From positions 1-64,000 of the forward strand of contig JBGURM010000092.1 of the NCBI GenBank assembly GCA_045132035.1: a stretch of 64,000 bases of DNA. Direction: 5' to 3'. The position numbers were made by a program, and so were the translations under genes. The stretch's first letter is position 1; each line of letters opens with the position of its first letter. Below, in pieces: positions 55,004 to 63,460 of this stretch. This stretch comes from UBA2450 sp045132035. Lineage in GTDB: Bacteria; Bacillota_I; Bacilli_A; RFN20; CAG-826. The notes beneath the pieces are model-generated. The model was not told where the DNA came from and did no database searches. It was given only the letters and a program-made list of their open reading frames with translations.

Positions 55004-56218
55004 CTATTTGTGATATTCATCACTTACTAAACAAGCGAAGATATTTGAACCAGCAATAACAATCGCTGATTCTGGATGTTCGTTTTTAATTTGATTAATT
55101 AAAGCTTTATAGTCACTATTATATTCATATTCATTTAAGAATAGGAAATAATCGAATTCATCTCTTGCTCTACTATGATTAAAAGTTGTGATATATGTTT
55201 TTCCAAGTAACCCAATCTCAGGAAGCATTGAGGTAATATTCTTATCTTTGAATGTTGCAAAAATCACAAAGATCTCTTTTCCTAAGCCTAATAAATCAAC
55301 ATCGTTTCTAAGTTTCTTAATTGCCTCAGGATTATGCGCTCCATCGATAATAAGAAGTGGTTCTCCTTGAATAACTTCAAATTTACCTTTAGGTAAAGGA
55401 AGTTTTAATCCTTCTTTTAAAGCACTTTCTTCAACTTTAAATTTATTCATCAATAAATCAACCGCATCAATCACTAAACAAGCGTTTTTAACGTTGATAT
55501 TTGCGAAGTTAGATATTTCTAAACCAACATATGTTTTATAGTCAAAAGAGATACCTTCTTTAGTAAAAGAAACATTATGGGTTTCACCGATTCTTGTAAT
55601 CTTAGAATCTTTTCTTTTTGCGTAGTCCACGATGACATCTAAAGCATCACCATCAATCTCTCCAATTAAAGTAGGAACATTATCTTTAATGATTCCAGCT
55701 TTATGTAAAGCAATCTCTGATAAAGACACTCCTAAATATTCAGTGTGTTCAATCGACACATTAGTGATGATTGATAAGATTGGGGTAAATATATTAGTGG
55801 AATCAAATTCTCCACCCATCCCACATTCAATTACTGCGATATCAACTTTCTCTTTTTGAAAATAAGAAAAAGCGATAAAAGTAATGATATCAAATGGAGA
55901 TAATTCATATTTTTTAAAGAGCTTTTGATTTGAATTATATAAAGCTTCTAATTCACTATTAGAGATAGGAAGTCCATTAATTTGAATCATTTGAGTAACA
56001 TCTTTTTTGTAATTAGAAGAGATAAATAAACCAACTTTATATCCACTACTACGGTAGATATTGCTTAACATTGTAGCGACCACACTTTTTCCGTTAGTCC
56101 CCGCTATATGGATAGAAGGAATAGAATAAGAAAAAGACACTTTCCTAAGAAAATCATCAAGATTGTCTTTATTCATCTCAACAAATTCATGAGAATAAAT
56201 AGTCTCACTAATGCTCAT
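55004..56218 (-). CDS. folC: Folylpolyglutamate / dihydrofolate synthase
   Basis: A 404-aa Mur-ligase-family enzyme that adds glutamate to folates. The P-loop HIAGTNGKSVVATML, ECGMGGEFDSTN, NVSIEHTEYLG and LLIIDGAHNPEAIKK are all present. Its start overlaps the smpB stop by one base (TAATG), indicating translational coupling. The N-terminus is somewhat short compared with the usual ~420-430 aa. Confidence 0.93.
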   Translation of the reverse strand: MSISETIYSHEFVEMNKDNLDDFLRKVSFSYSIPSIHIAGTNGKSVVATMLSNIYRSSGYKVGLFISSNYKKDVTQMIQINGLPISNSELEALYNSNQKLFKKYELSPFDIITFIAFSYFQKEKVDIAVIECGMGGEFDSTNIFTPILSIITNVSIEHTEYLGVSLSEIALHKAGIIKDNVPTLIGEIDGDALDVIVDYAKRKDSKITRIGETHNVSFTKEGISFDYKTYVGLEISNFANINVKNACLVIDAVDLLMNKFKVEESALKEGLKLPLPKGKFEVIQGEPLLIIDGAHNPEAIKKLRNDVDLLGLGKEIFVIFATFKDKNITSMLPEIGLLGKTYITTFNHSRARDEFDYFLFLNEYEYNSDYKALINQIKNEHPESAIVIAGSNIFACLVSDEYHK

Positions 56219-56673
56219 TATTCATCTCCTCCTTCTTTAATACTTCTTTTTAAATCTCTTTGTTTAATTGTTTCTCTTTTATCGTAGAGTTTCTTACCTT
56301 TTGCTAAAGCAATCTCCACTTTAGCCTTTCCTCTTACTAAATATATTTTAGTAGGGACAACAGTAAATCCACCTTGTTTGATTTTGATTTCAAACCATTC
56401 GATTTCTTTTTTGTGCAAAAGAAGTTTTCTATTTCTTAATGGATCATGATTAAAAATGTTTCCTTGTTCATAAGGCTTAATATACATATTAATGATTTCA
56501 GCCTCACCATTTCTAATTACAATATAAGAATCGCCAATTGTCGCTCCATTACGACGCATTGATTTGATTTCTGTTCCTTTTAATTCGATTCCACATTCTG
56601 TAAAGTCACTTAAAAAATAATTGAAGTGAGCCTTTTTATTTTGCGCAATAATCTTGTTACCACTAGATTTCAT
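56218..56673 (-). CDS. smpB: SsrA-binding protein SmpB
   Basis: A 151-aa tmRNA partner for ribosome rescue: IAQNKKAHFNYFLSDFTECGIELKGTEIKS, DSYIVIRNGEAEIINMYI, NHDPLRNRKLLLHKKEI and the C-terminal KLYDKRETIKQRDLKRSIK tail. Full length. The start overlaps the end of the upstream gene by 11 bp. The tmRNA gene itself is not in this window. Confidence 0.97.
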   Translation of the reverse strand: MKSSGNKIIAQNKKAHFNYFLSDFTECGIELKGTEIKSMRRNGATIGDSYIVIRNGEAEIINMYIKPYEQGNIFNHDPLRNRKLLLHKKEIEWFEIKIKQGGFTVVPTKIYLVRGKAKVEIALAKGKKLYDKRETIKQRDLKRSIKEGGDE

Positions 56674-58735
56674 AACTCTCCTCCAATCGATCTCTAATCA
56701 CATCAATCTTCATTAAACTTGCGTCAAATTCATCAATATAATGAGCAATGCTCATCGTATCTTTAAATGGAGCAATAAATGAAGAAGCATAATAGACAAT
56801 TATGGCTGTGATGCCAGTTAAAAGATAAGTTAATAAAGAATCTGGAATCATGTATGATTTAGCAAACCATAATCCAGTAAATAATAGTCCAGACCCAATT
56901 AATGAACCTAAAGAAGTTTTAAAAGCAACAAAAGTATTTAAATATAATTTAAAGCTTCCACCCTTCATAACTGAATAAATGATTAATTCACCTAGGATAA
57001 TAAAGGAAATCGCTATTGGAGTAGCCCAAGCAAATCCTTCAATTGGTTTTCCATACCATATCACCATAGATAAACCAATAGAGGCTCCTGCTATAAGTAA
57101 AACAAAAATCATAAAATGAACAATATACTTGTAGATATCGCCATCTTTTGCCCATAAAGCATTTAAATATGGGAAAGTTAAAAGTAATATTCCAAGTATC
57201 GCTTCAGCGTTAATTAAAGTCCATAAAATAGTTGGATTATTTCTACATTCATCAAAAGCAAAAAACATCGTAGTAATCGCCATAATCGAAAGAATAAATC
57301 TTCCTGCTCCTCTCACCATTAATTTACTATTAAGTAAAGCAGGATAGGAATGTTCTTCCACTACTGAATCACCAATAGTCTTATTTCTTAAGTGAGAATA
57401 TTTGTTAATTACTGGTAGATAGAATAACGCTCCAATTAATATTCCTTGAGCGCTACTATTAAAGGCAATCAAAGATTCAGTACAGCTTAAAGCAAAATAG
57501 GCTAAGCCAACTACTAAGAATATCAAAGAGAATCTCTTATGTTCTTTAAATAGTCTAATTAGTGAATAGAAATAAATAACAACAAATGTTGCAAAGCACG
57601 CTAAACCGATAACACCAAAGTTAAGTAAGATTTGTAAATATCCGTTATGGCAGCTAATACGATGATCTTCAACATTCATCATTCCACCAGTAATATATTC
57701 AGAATTTCTAAAGCCATACCCAAATAGTAATGAGAAGATATCTCTATTACTCGCTTGAATTGTATATTCCCAAATCATCGTGCGGTTAGAGAAGTTCGCA
57801 TAGTTTGAATTTGATAATTCTTTATATAAGAAACGACAGAAACTTGATAAATGAGGAACATCAAATGTCTGACATAAAGCAAACATTAAAGTGATTGAAA
57901 CATATATTGCAATCATTAAGCCAAGCTTAAACATTGCAAGAACAAAGTTCTTTTTAAATGTAATGATAATTTCAAATAGGAAATAAACGAAGATAATCGC
58001 TAAAGTAATTAAGATACAAGTTAAAGAACAAACGAAGATTTGAACAATTCCAAATCCAATGATTGTGATATAAGAAAGCGGATTCTTTTTAAAATAGTTA
58101 AGTCCAATTGCTGCGCATATTCCCATTAAAATGAATCCCGCAAACATGTTGGAATTTAAGAACAAAGACTTAATTGATTGGCTGGTAACCGTTTCACTAT
58201 CCGCGTTAGCGATAATCTCATATTTAACGTATTCAGTAACGATTGAATAAATAACAAAGAAATATGTCACCGCTATAACAATTAAGAATAGATATCTAAG
58301 TCTTCTAATAGAAGGATGGTTCTTAGTGAAATAAAACATTGTGGAATAGATTGTTAAAACAAACAAAATAAAAGATAAAGTATGTTTAATCTTGTTCCAA
58401 TCATCAATTACAATTGGTTCGGCGCCATTAGAAAATTCCATTCCATTAAATAGCCATATTCCAACTATTCCGCTTGCTAGTAAAATAAGACACACTACTA
58501 AAGCAATAACATTAACTTTTGCCTTGTTAAATATCGTTTCATAAACAATGAGTAAAACAAAACATAAAGCAGAAATAGCAAAAAACATAAAGAAATATGG
58601 GTCTTGCATTCCTGGCACCATAAAATCAGGTGAGTCAACCTTTTCAAAAAATGTGATATTTTCAAAAACAAGGACTGCTGCTATTACAGCGACCCAAAAT
58701 AGAATATTAGTGAATGTAAATTTAAATTTACCCAT
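56663..58735 (-). CDS. O-antigen-ligase-like polytopic membrane protein
   Basis: A ~690-aa protein with about 15 predicted membrane helices. A Wzy_C/RfaL-like core (the loop NRTMIWEYTIQASNRDIFSLLFGYGFRNSEYI and SCHNGYLQILLNFGVIGL) carries the conserved Arg, Gly and His/N residues, so it may be a polysaccharide ligase or polymerase. A second group of C-terminal helices is unusual. I choose ATG 58735 (MGKFKFTF) because ATG 58747 lies inside the -10 TATAAT (58746-58751). No other polysaccharide gene is nearby. Confidence 0.8.
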   Translation of the reverse strand: MGKFKFTFTNILFWVAVIAAVLVFENITFFEKVDSPDFMVPGMQDPYFFMFFAISALCFVLLIVYETIFNKAKVNVIALVVCLILLASGIVGIWLFNGMEFSNGAEPIVIDDWNKIKHTLSFILFVLTIYSTMFYFTKNHPSIRRLRYLFLIVIAVTYFFVIYSIVTEYVKYEIIANADSETVTSQSIKSLFLNSNMFAGFILMGICAAIGLNYFKKNPLSYITIIGFGIVQIFVCSLTCILITLAIIFVYFLFEIIITFKKNFVLAMFKLGLMIAIYVSITLMFALCQTFDVPHLSSFCRFLYKELSNSNYANFSNRTMIWEYTIQASNRDIFSLLFGYGFRNSEYITGGMMNVEDHRISCHNGYLQILLNFGVIGLACFATFVVIYFYSLIRLFKEHKRFSLIFLVVGLAYFALSCTESLIAFNSSAQGILIGALFYLPVINKYSHLRNKTIGDSVVEEHSYPALLNSKLMVRGAGRFILSIMAITTMFFAFDECRNNPTILWTLINAEAILGILLLTFPYLNALWAKDGDIYKYIVHFMIFVLLIAGASIGLSMVIWYGKPIEGFAWATPIAISFIILGELIIYSVMKGGSFKLYLNTFVAFKTSLGSLIGSGLLFTGLWFAKSYMIPDSLLTYLLTGITAIIVYYASSFIAPFKDTMSIAHYIDEFDASLMKIDVIRDRLEESYEI

Positions 58736-58745
58736 TTGAATACTC

Positions 58746-58775
58746 ATTATAAGTGAGTGAGTGCTATTTGTCTAA
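58746..58775 (-). promoter_or_regulatory. Promoter giving a leaderless mRNA for the ligase-like gene
   Basis: Minus strand: TTAGAC (58770-58775), 18 bp, TATAAT (58746-58751). Transcription should begin within about six bases of ATG 58735; there is no Shine-Dalgarno sequence. Confidence 0.5.
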
Positions 58776-58863
58776 CTATAAAAAATTGCAAAAAATAAAT
58801 TTTGCAATCGAACTATAGGATAAAGGATATATTTAGCCGGTTTCTTATATTGTTTTACCAAAA

Positions 58864-58887
58864 ACAAAAAAGGCTAACTTTAGCCTT
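58864..58887 (-). terminator. Terminator of the orphan antitoxin gene
   Basis: Minus-strand AAGGCTAA and TTAGCCTT pair with a 2-base apex and are followed by TTTTTG. Confidence 0.85.
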
Positions 58888-58960
58888 AATTGTTGCCAAA
58901 GTGAGACCACATTGATGCAACCAACACGATTTTCTCTTTGTTATTAATTTTGTAAATCGT
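58886..58960 (-). pseudogene. Possible C-terminal remnant of a RelE/YoeB-like toxin
   Basis: Overlapping the end of the antitoxin gene in another frame, a 24-codon stretch reads TIYKINNKEKIVLVASMW then SHFGNN and a stop. This basic-strand-then-SH-F ending resembles the last strand of YoeB/Txe/RelE toxins (often ending in an H-Y/F pair). The body of the toxin is absent and an in-frame stop lies immediately before. If right, an internal deletion removed the toxin and left the antitoxin. Confidence 0.35.
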
Positions 58961-59195
58961 CTATGTTAGTTGCGTTCTTATATGGGGTTTTGCCTTCTCT
59001 AATAATAGAATCAGCTAACCCATCAATAGAATTTAAGTATAATGTTTCCAATATGGCATTGAAGTCTTCTTCACCAATCAAATAGCAATTTTTGCCATTT
59101 TTATTAGTGATAAGCAAAGGAGACGACGTTTTGTTAACTTCCTCTATCAATTTGTATAGATTGGCTCTTGCTTCTGTAACATTTATTGTATGCAT
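58944..59195 (-). CDS. Phd/YefM-family antitoxin, orphan
   Basis: An 83-aa protein: MHTINVTEARANLYKLIEEV, ITNKNGKNCYLIGEEDFNAI and the toxin-binding tail DSIIREGKTPYKN fit the YefM family closely. GAAGGAGA precedes the ATG. No toxin follows, only a short possible remnant and a terminator. An operator-like palindrome lies in its promoter (59225-59239). Confidence 0.88.
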   Translation of the reverse strand: MHTINVTEARANLYKLIEEVNKTSSPLLITNKNGKNCYLIGEEDFNAILETLYLNSIDGLADSIIREGKTPYKNATNIDDLQN

Positions 59196-59214
59196 GACAA
59201 TATCTCCTTCGAAT

Positions 59215-59244
59215 AAAATATATCATACATTTTATGTATCTCAA
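59215..59244 (-). promoter_or_regulatory. Promoter with operator palindrome of the orphan antitoxin
   Basis: Minus strand: -35 TTGAGA (59239-59244), 18 bp, -10 TATTTT (59215-59220). The spacer holds a 15-bp inverted repeat, ATACAT-TTT-ATGTAT (59225-59239), a typical place for antitoxin autorepression. Confidence 0.6.
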
Positions 59245-59295
59245 CATTTATCAATTATATTTTTATTTTCTTCCTAAATATAAGATAATTGTTAT

Positions 59296-59949
59296 ATGCA
59301 AAAGAAAAGACTCATCATTTTTGATTTAGACGGAACATTAATTAACACTGTTAAAGATTTAAATATCGCTGTTAATTACGCTTTAAGTCAATATAACTAT
59401 CCTAATAGAACAATTGAACAAACTACCGCTGATATAGGTAATGGAGTGGCTAAATTAATTGAAAGAAGTATTCCAGGTGGACTTAATAATCCAAACTATA
59501 CCGATTGTTTAGCGACTTTTAAAACCTACTACAAAGCCCACTATTTTGAGAATTCTTTTCCATATCAAAACGTGAAAGAAACGCTCAATAACCTTAAAGA
59601 AACCGGCTATTTGCTTGCTGTTGTCTCTAATAAATTTGACGAAGGAGCGAAGAAATTAATTAACTTCTATCTACCAAATATTTTTGATCGTATCCAAGGA
59701 AGTATTCCTGAACTTAATTACAAACCATCAAGTGATTTAGTAAATAAAGTCTTAAAAGAATTAGATGTAAATACTAATGAAGCTCTTTATGTTGGAGACA
59801 CTAATGTTGATTATGAAACAGCAGTTAATTCTAATTTAGACTGTGTTTTAGTAAGCTATGGTTATCGTGATGAAGAATATTTAAAAGAGCATACAAAAAA
59901 CTCGCCAATCATTTCTGATTTAAGCGAGCTCTTGATTCTTCTCAAATAA
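59296..59949 (+). CDS. HAD-family phosphatase, phosphoglycolate-phosphatase-like
   Basis: A 217-aa hydrolase with IIFDLDGTLINTVKD (nucleophile Asp), LLAVVSNKFDEGAKK (motif II) and ALYVGDTNVDYETAV (motif IV). The cap domain (NRTIEQTTADIGNGVAKLIERSIPG) matches Gph/PpaX-like enzymes, which act on phosphoglycolate or pyrophosphate. GATAAT (59284-59289) ends 6 bp before the ATG with no ribosome-binding site, so the mRNA is probably leaderless. Its last 30 bp overlap the convergent carD-like gene. Confidence 0.88.
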   Translation: MQKKRLIIFDLDGTLINTVKDLNIAVNYALSQYNYPNRTIEQTTADIGNGVAKLIERSIPGGLNNPNYTDCLATFKTYYKAHYFENSFPYQNVKETLNNLKETGYLLAVVSNKFDEGAKKLINFYLPNIFDRIQGSIPELNYKPSSDLVNKVLKELDVNTNEALYVGDTNVDYETAVNSNLDCVLVSYGYRDEEYLKEHTKNSPIISDLSELLILLK

Positions 59950-60423
59950 TTCTTTAATTTTATCTTCTACTTTATCTCGATCAACGTTAAACGATATAGC
60001 AAATTCATCAAATAATATCGCTTCAGCGTCTTTTAACATTTGTAAGTCTGTTGGACCAAGCTTCACTACTTGTCCATTCGCATTATAGTAATTAAAGAAA
60101 TATAGTTGACGTGAGAGATACGCTAAGTCGAAGACATTACCTGAAAGTAGTCTTTTTCTATATTTATCTCTTCTTTGTTTGGTGTTATTAATGAACTCAG
60201 CCTCTACTGTTTTCATATATTTAACAACTTCACAAGATTCTTCATATGTCATGATTGGACGAATGATGTTTTCAGTTCTAGAAACCATGACGTAGATATT
60301 TTCTTTTGCCCCTTTATCTGAAACAACGACAAAATAGTCATTACCTCCGATATTGGTAATATCTTTAATGGTGGATAATCCTTCTCTAGAATGAACTACT
60401 CTCTCTCCAACACTATACTTCAT
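59920..60423 (-). CDS. CarD/CdnL-family transcription regulator
   Basis: A 167-aa protein with the N-terminal CarD/CdnL/TRCF domain (YSVGERVVHSREGLSTIKDI, NIYVMVSRTENIIRPIM) and a helical C-terminal domain (RKRLLSGNVFDLAYLSRQLYFF). Such proteins bind the RNA polymerase beta subunit and stabilise the open complex at rRNA and other promoters. ATG 60423 is used because the -10 GATAAT (60430-60435) ends six bases before it, implying a leaderless mRNA; an earlier in-frame start would overlap the promoter. Confidence 0.88.
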   Translation of the reverse strand: MKYSVGERVVHSREGLSTIKDITNIGGNDYFVVVSDKGAKENIYVMVSRTENIIRPIMTYEESCEVVKYMKTVEAEFINNTKQRRDKYRKRLLSGNVFDLAYLSRQLYFFNYYNANGQVVKLGPTDLQMLKDAEAILFDEFAISFNVDRDKVEDKIKELFEKNQELA

Positions 60424-60429
60424 ACTATA

Positions 60430-60458
60430 ATTATCGCAAAAAAAAGGCAATTCGACAA
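60430..60458 (-). promoter_or_regulatory. carD promoter embedded in a terminator
   Basis: Minus strand: -35 TTGTCG (60453-60458), 17 bp, -10 GATAAT (60430-60435). The -35 lies in the loop and 3' arm of the terminator of the upstream operon, and its T-run is the spacer. Confidence 0.6.
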
Positions 60459-60476
60459 ACGCAAATTGCCATTTTT
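60438..60476 (-). terminator. Terminator of the glgB-glgP-dUTPase operon
   Basis: Minus-strand GGCAATT and AATTGCC pair around TGCGTTTGTCG and are followed by T8, ~42 bp after the dUTPase stop codon. Confidence 0.9.
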
Positions 60477-60517
60477 ATATTACTTTTTGGTAAACAAGAA
60501 CGACTTTATTAACAAAG

Positions 60518-61009
60518 TTAATAATTAGTTTCTTGTCTTACATGATTTTCTTTTAATTTGAGGTAATAAGCCTCTTTAGCCTCTAACCAGCTATATCCGA
60601 GTTTGAAAAGGGCACGTAAGTAGCTTTTAAAGGCTAATATATAGTTAGATTCAGTCTGACTTTGATAGAAAATAGAGGTTAATTCATAAGTCTTTAAGAG
60701 GTTATCTGTTAGACTCATTTCATCGTCAAATACTTCTATCTCATCTACGATGTAATTTTGATCAATACCAAGTGAGAGAAGGAAATGTAACCCATCAGCG
60801 AATTCATCAAGAACTCTTTCTTTAGATTCTGGACCTTTATTAGACCAGTATTTAAATGTCCTTGTCGCGTTAGCGAATTCTCCTAACTCAACAAGTAGAG
60901 AAAGTGTTCTCTTATTTCTTGTTGATTCATAAGTGACATTATGATTTTTAGCGATTTCTTCGTCGAGCTCTCTTTGCTTGATATATAAATCTTTTAAATC
61001 ACAAATCAT
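60518..61009 (-). CDS. Dimeric (all-alpha) dUTP diphosphatase
   Basis: A 163-aa enzyme that hydrolyses dUTP to dUMP, keeping uracil out of DNA. LVELGEFANATRTFKYW and VLDEFADGLHFLLSLGID hold the ExxE..ExxD metal-binding motifs of dUTPase_2, related to MazG. ATG 61009 (MICDLKDLYI) overlaps the glgP stop codon by one base (TAATG), so translation is coupled; a start 24 bp upstream is less likely. Confidence 0.9.
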   Translation of the reverse strand: MICDLKDLYIKQRELDEEIAKNHNVTYESTRNKRTLSLLVELGEFANATRTFKYWSNKGPESKERVLDEFADGLHFLLSLGIDQNYIVDEIEVFDDEMSLTDNLLKTYELTSIFYQSQTESNYILAFKSYLRALFKLGYSWLEAKEAYYLKLKENHVRQETNY

Positions 61010-63411
61010 TAACTGATTTTCTCCAACTTCCAAATATCTCTAACGTATTCTTCGATTGTTCTATCACTTGAGAAGTAACCACTATTAGCGATATTCATTA
61101 AGCACATTTGAGCCCATTTCTTCTTATCTTGATATAAGGTAGAAGCTTTCTCTTGTGCTTCGATATAACTTGGTAAATCTTTTAAGATGAAATATTGGTC
61201 ATTTCCATTAAAGATTTCATCGAAAATCATTCTGAATTTGTCTTTACGATAATTTGTCCACTCTCCATCAAATAAGGACTCCATAATCGCGTGTATACGC
61301 GCATCATTGTTATACATATCCCATGGAGAATATGTTCCATTACGGACCATTTCTTCAACTTCATTATCTCTTAAACCAAAGATGATGGCGTTTTCTTCTC
61401 CAGCGTTAGCGACGATTTCAATATTCGCACCATCCATTGTGCCTAAAGTAATCGCTCCATTCATCATGAACTTCATATTTGAAGTACCACTAGCTTCTTT
61501 ACCAGCAGTAGAGATTTGTTCAGAGATATCCGCAGCAGGAATGATTAATTCCGCTAAAGAGACCCCATAGTTTTCAATAAAGACAACTTTTAAGAATGGA
61601 GAGATCTCTGGGTCATTATTCACTACTTCAGCAACCGCTAAGATTAATTCAATAATCTTCTTTGCATAGACATAACTTGGAGCGGCTTTCGCACCAAAGA
61701 TATATGTATGAGGATAGATTCTAAAGTTAGGATCACTCTTCATTCTTTGATATAAGTAGATGATGTGGAAGACATTCATTAATTGACGTTTATAAGCGTG
61801 TAAACGTTTAATTTGAACATCAAAGATTGAATTAACATCAACATCAATTCCATTATGTTCTTTAATATATGCAGCAAGTTTCTTTTTGTTTTCAAGTTTG
61901 ATTGCTTGAAGTTCATCTAAGACTTTGTCATCATTCTTATATTTTTCAAAAGCCTTAATCTTGCTCATGTCAGTAATCCAAGATGTGCCAATTTTGCTAC
62001 TGATGAGTTTAGTTAATTCTGGATTACAGTTCACTAACCATCTTCTATGAGTAACACCATTCGTCTTGTTATTGAATTTTTCAGGCATATATTTATAGAA
62101 TTCTTTGAAAGTAATATTCTTTAAGATTTCTGTATGTAATGCCGCAACACCATTAACTGAGAAAGCTGTATAAATAGCTAAGTTAGTCATATGAATTTGA
62201 CCATCTTTAATGATGTTCATTTGATGTCTTTCCCATTCAGGAATGTTATTAGCGGTCATTTCTAAATTAAATCTACGATTAATTTCTTCAATGATCATAT
62301 AACAACGTGGAATGAGGTGTTGGACATAATTGATTGGCCATTTTTCAAGAGCTTCCACCATAACAGTGTGATTGGTGTAGGCCATACATTTAGTAACTTC
62401 ATTCCATGCGTCTTCCCATTCCATGTCATATTCATCAAGCATGATTCTCATCATTTCAGGAATAGCTAAAATTGGGTGAGTGTCATTGAGTTGGAAGACA
62501 TAATCATCGTGAATTCCAATTAAAGTATTATGGTGACGATAGAAACTATTTAAAGCACTTTGCAAACCAGCAGAAACTAAGAAATATTGTTGTCTTAATC
62601 TTAAGATTCTTCCGGCTTCAGTAGAATCATCAGGATATAAGCCATGGCATAATTCCTCTAAAGCAATACAGTAATCATTAAATGAAACTGATTTTGGAAG
62701 AGGTTTACTACTTGGTTCAGCGTTCCAAAGTCTTAAAGTATTGGTAACGTGGTTTTGATAGCCGATAACAGGCATATCATAAGGAACCGCTCTAACAATT
62801 AAAGCGTCAGCGGTTTTAATTCCATATGTGCCGTCTTTCTTTTGATAGCTTTCTGGATGTCCGTAGAATTTAACTTCAACCGCATATTTCGCTCTTCTAA
62901 CTTCCCAAACGTTACCGTTAGTTAACCATTGGTCTGGTAATTCTTTTTGCTTTCCATCAGCAATCTTTTGACGGAAGAAACCATATTCATAACGGATACA
63001 GTTACCGTGACCGATATAACCTAAAGACGCGATAGAATCTAAGAAACAGGCTGCTAGTCTTCCTAAACCACCATTACCAAGTCCAGCGTCACTCTCTTCA
63101 TTTTCAAGAGTGTTTAAGTCGATTCCTAAATCATCTAAGCCTTCTTTGATAATTTGGTATAAACCAAGGTTTTGGATATTGTTTGATAGCAAACGTCCGA
63201 TTAAGAACTCCATTGAGAAGTAGATTAAGCTTCTTTTTCCTTGTGTAGATTCAAGGTGGGTTTTACTCCAGTCCACGTTTGCGTAGTCTCTAATCATTTC
63301 TCCTAAGATTGTGTATTGTTCGTTCGCACAGCTATTAGCAACATCGACACCATATCTTTGGAGTAAACGAGATTGAAATTCGTTTTTAAAATCTTTTTTC
63401 GATGCAAACAT
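61009..63411 (-). CDS. glgP: Glycogen/maltodextrin phosphorylase
   Basis: An 800-aa PLP enzyme that releases glucose-1-phosphate from alpha-1,4-glucans. GNGGLGRLAACFLDS, YGFFRQKI, NDTHPILAIPEMMR and the PLP-lysine site EASGTSNMKFMMNGA are present. Full length. It follows glgB by ~50 bp; glycogen synthesis and breakdown genes are thus linked. Confidence 0.97.
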   Translation of the reverse strand: MFASKKDFKNEFQSRLLQRYGVDVANSCANEQYTILGEMIRDYANVDWSKTHLESTQGKRSLIYFSMEFLIGRLLSNNIQNLGLYQIIKEGLDDLGIDLNTLENEESDAGLGNGGLGRLAACFLDSIASLGYIGHGNCIRYEYGFFRQKIADGKQKELPDQWLTNGNVWEVRRAKYAVEVKFYGHPESYQKKDGTYGIKTADALIVRAVPYDMPVIGYQNHVTNTLRLWNAEPSSKPLPKSVSFNDYCIALEELCHGLYPDDSTEAGRILRLRQQYFLVSAGLQSALNSFYRHHNTLIGIHDDYVFQLNDTHPILAIPEMMRIMLDEYDMEWEDAWNEVTKCMAYTNHTVMVEALEKWPINYVQHLIPRCYMIIEEINRRFNLEMTANNIPEWERHQMNIIKDGQIHMTNLAIYTAFSVNGVAALHTEILKNITFKEFYKYMPEKFNNKTNGVTHRRWLVNCNPELTKLISSKIGTSWITDMSKIKAFEKYKNDDKVLDELQAIKLENKKKLAAYIKEHNGIDVDVNSIFDVQIKRLHAYKRQLMNVFHIIYLYQRMKSDPNFRIYPHTYIFGAKAAPSYVYAKKIIELILAVAEVVNNDPEISPFLKVVFIENYGVSLAELIIPAADISEQISTAGKEASGTSNMKFMMNGAITLGTMDGANIEIVANAGEENAIIFGLRDNEVEEMVRNGTYSPWDMYNNDARIHAIMESLFDGEWTNYRKDKFRMIFDEIFNGNDQYFILKDLPSYIEAQEKASTLYQDKKKWAQMCLMNIANSGYFSSDRTIEEYVRDIWKLEKIS

Positions 63412-63460
63412 AAAATTCCCCCTATGTATGTAAAAGATTTATTAATTAAATATAAAAGAT

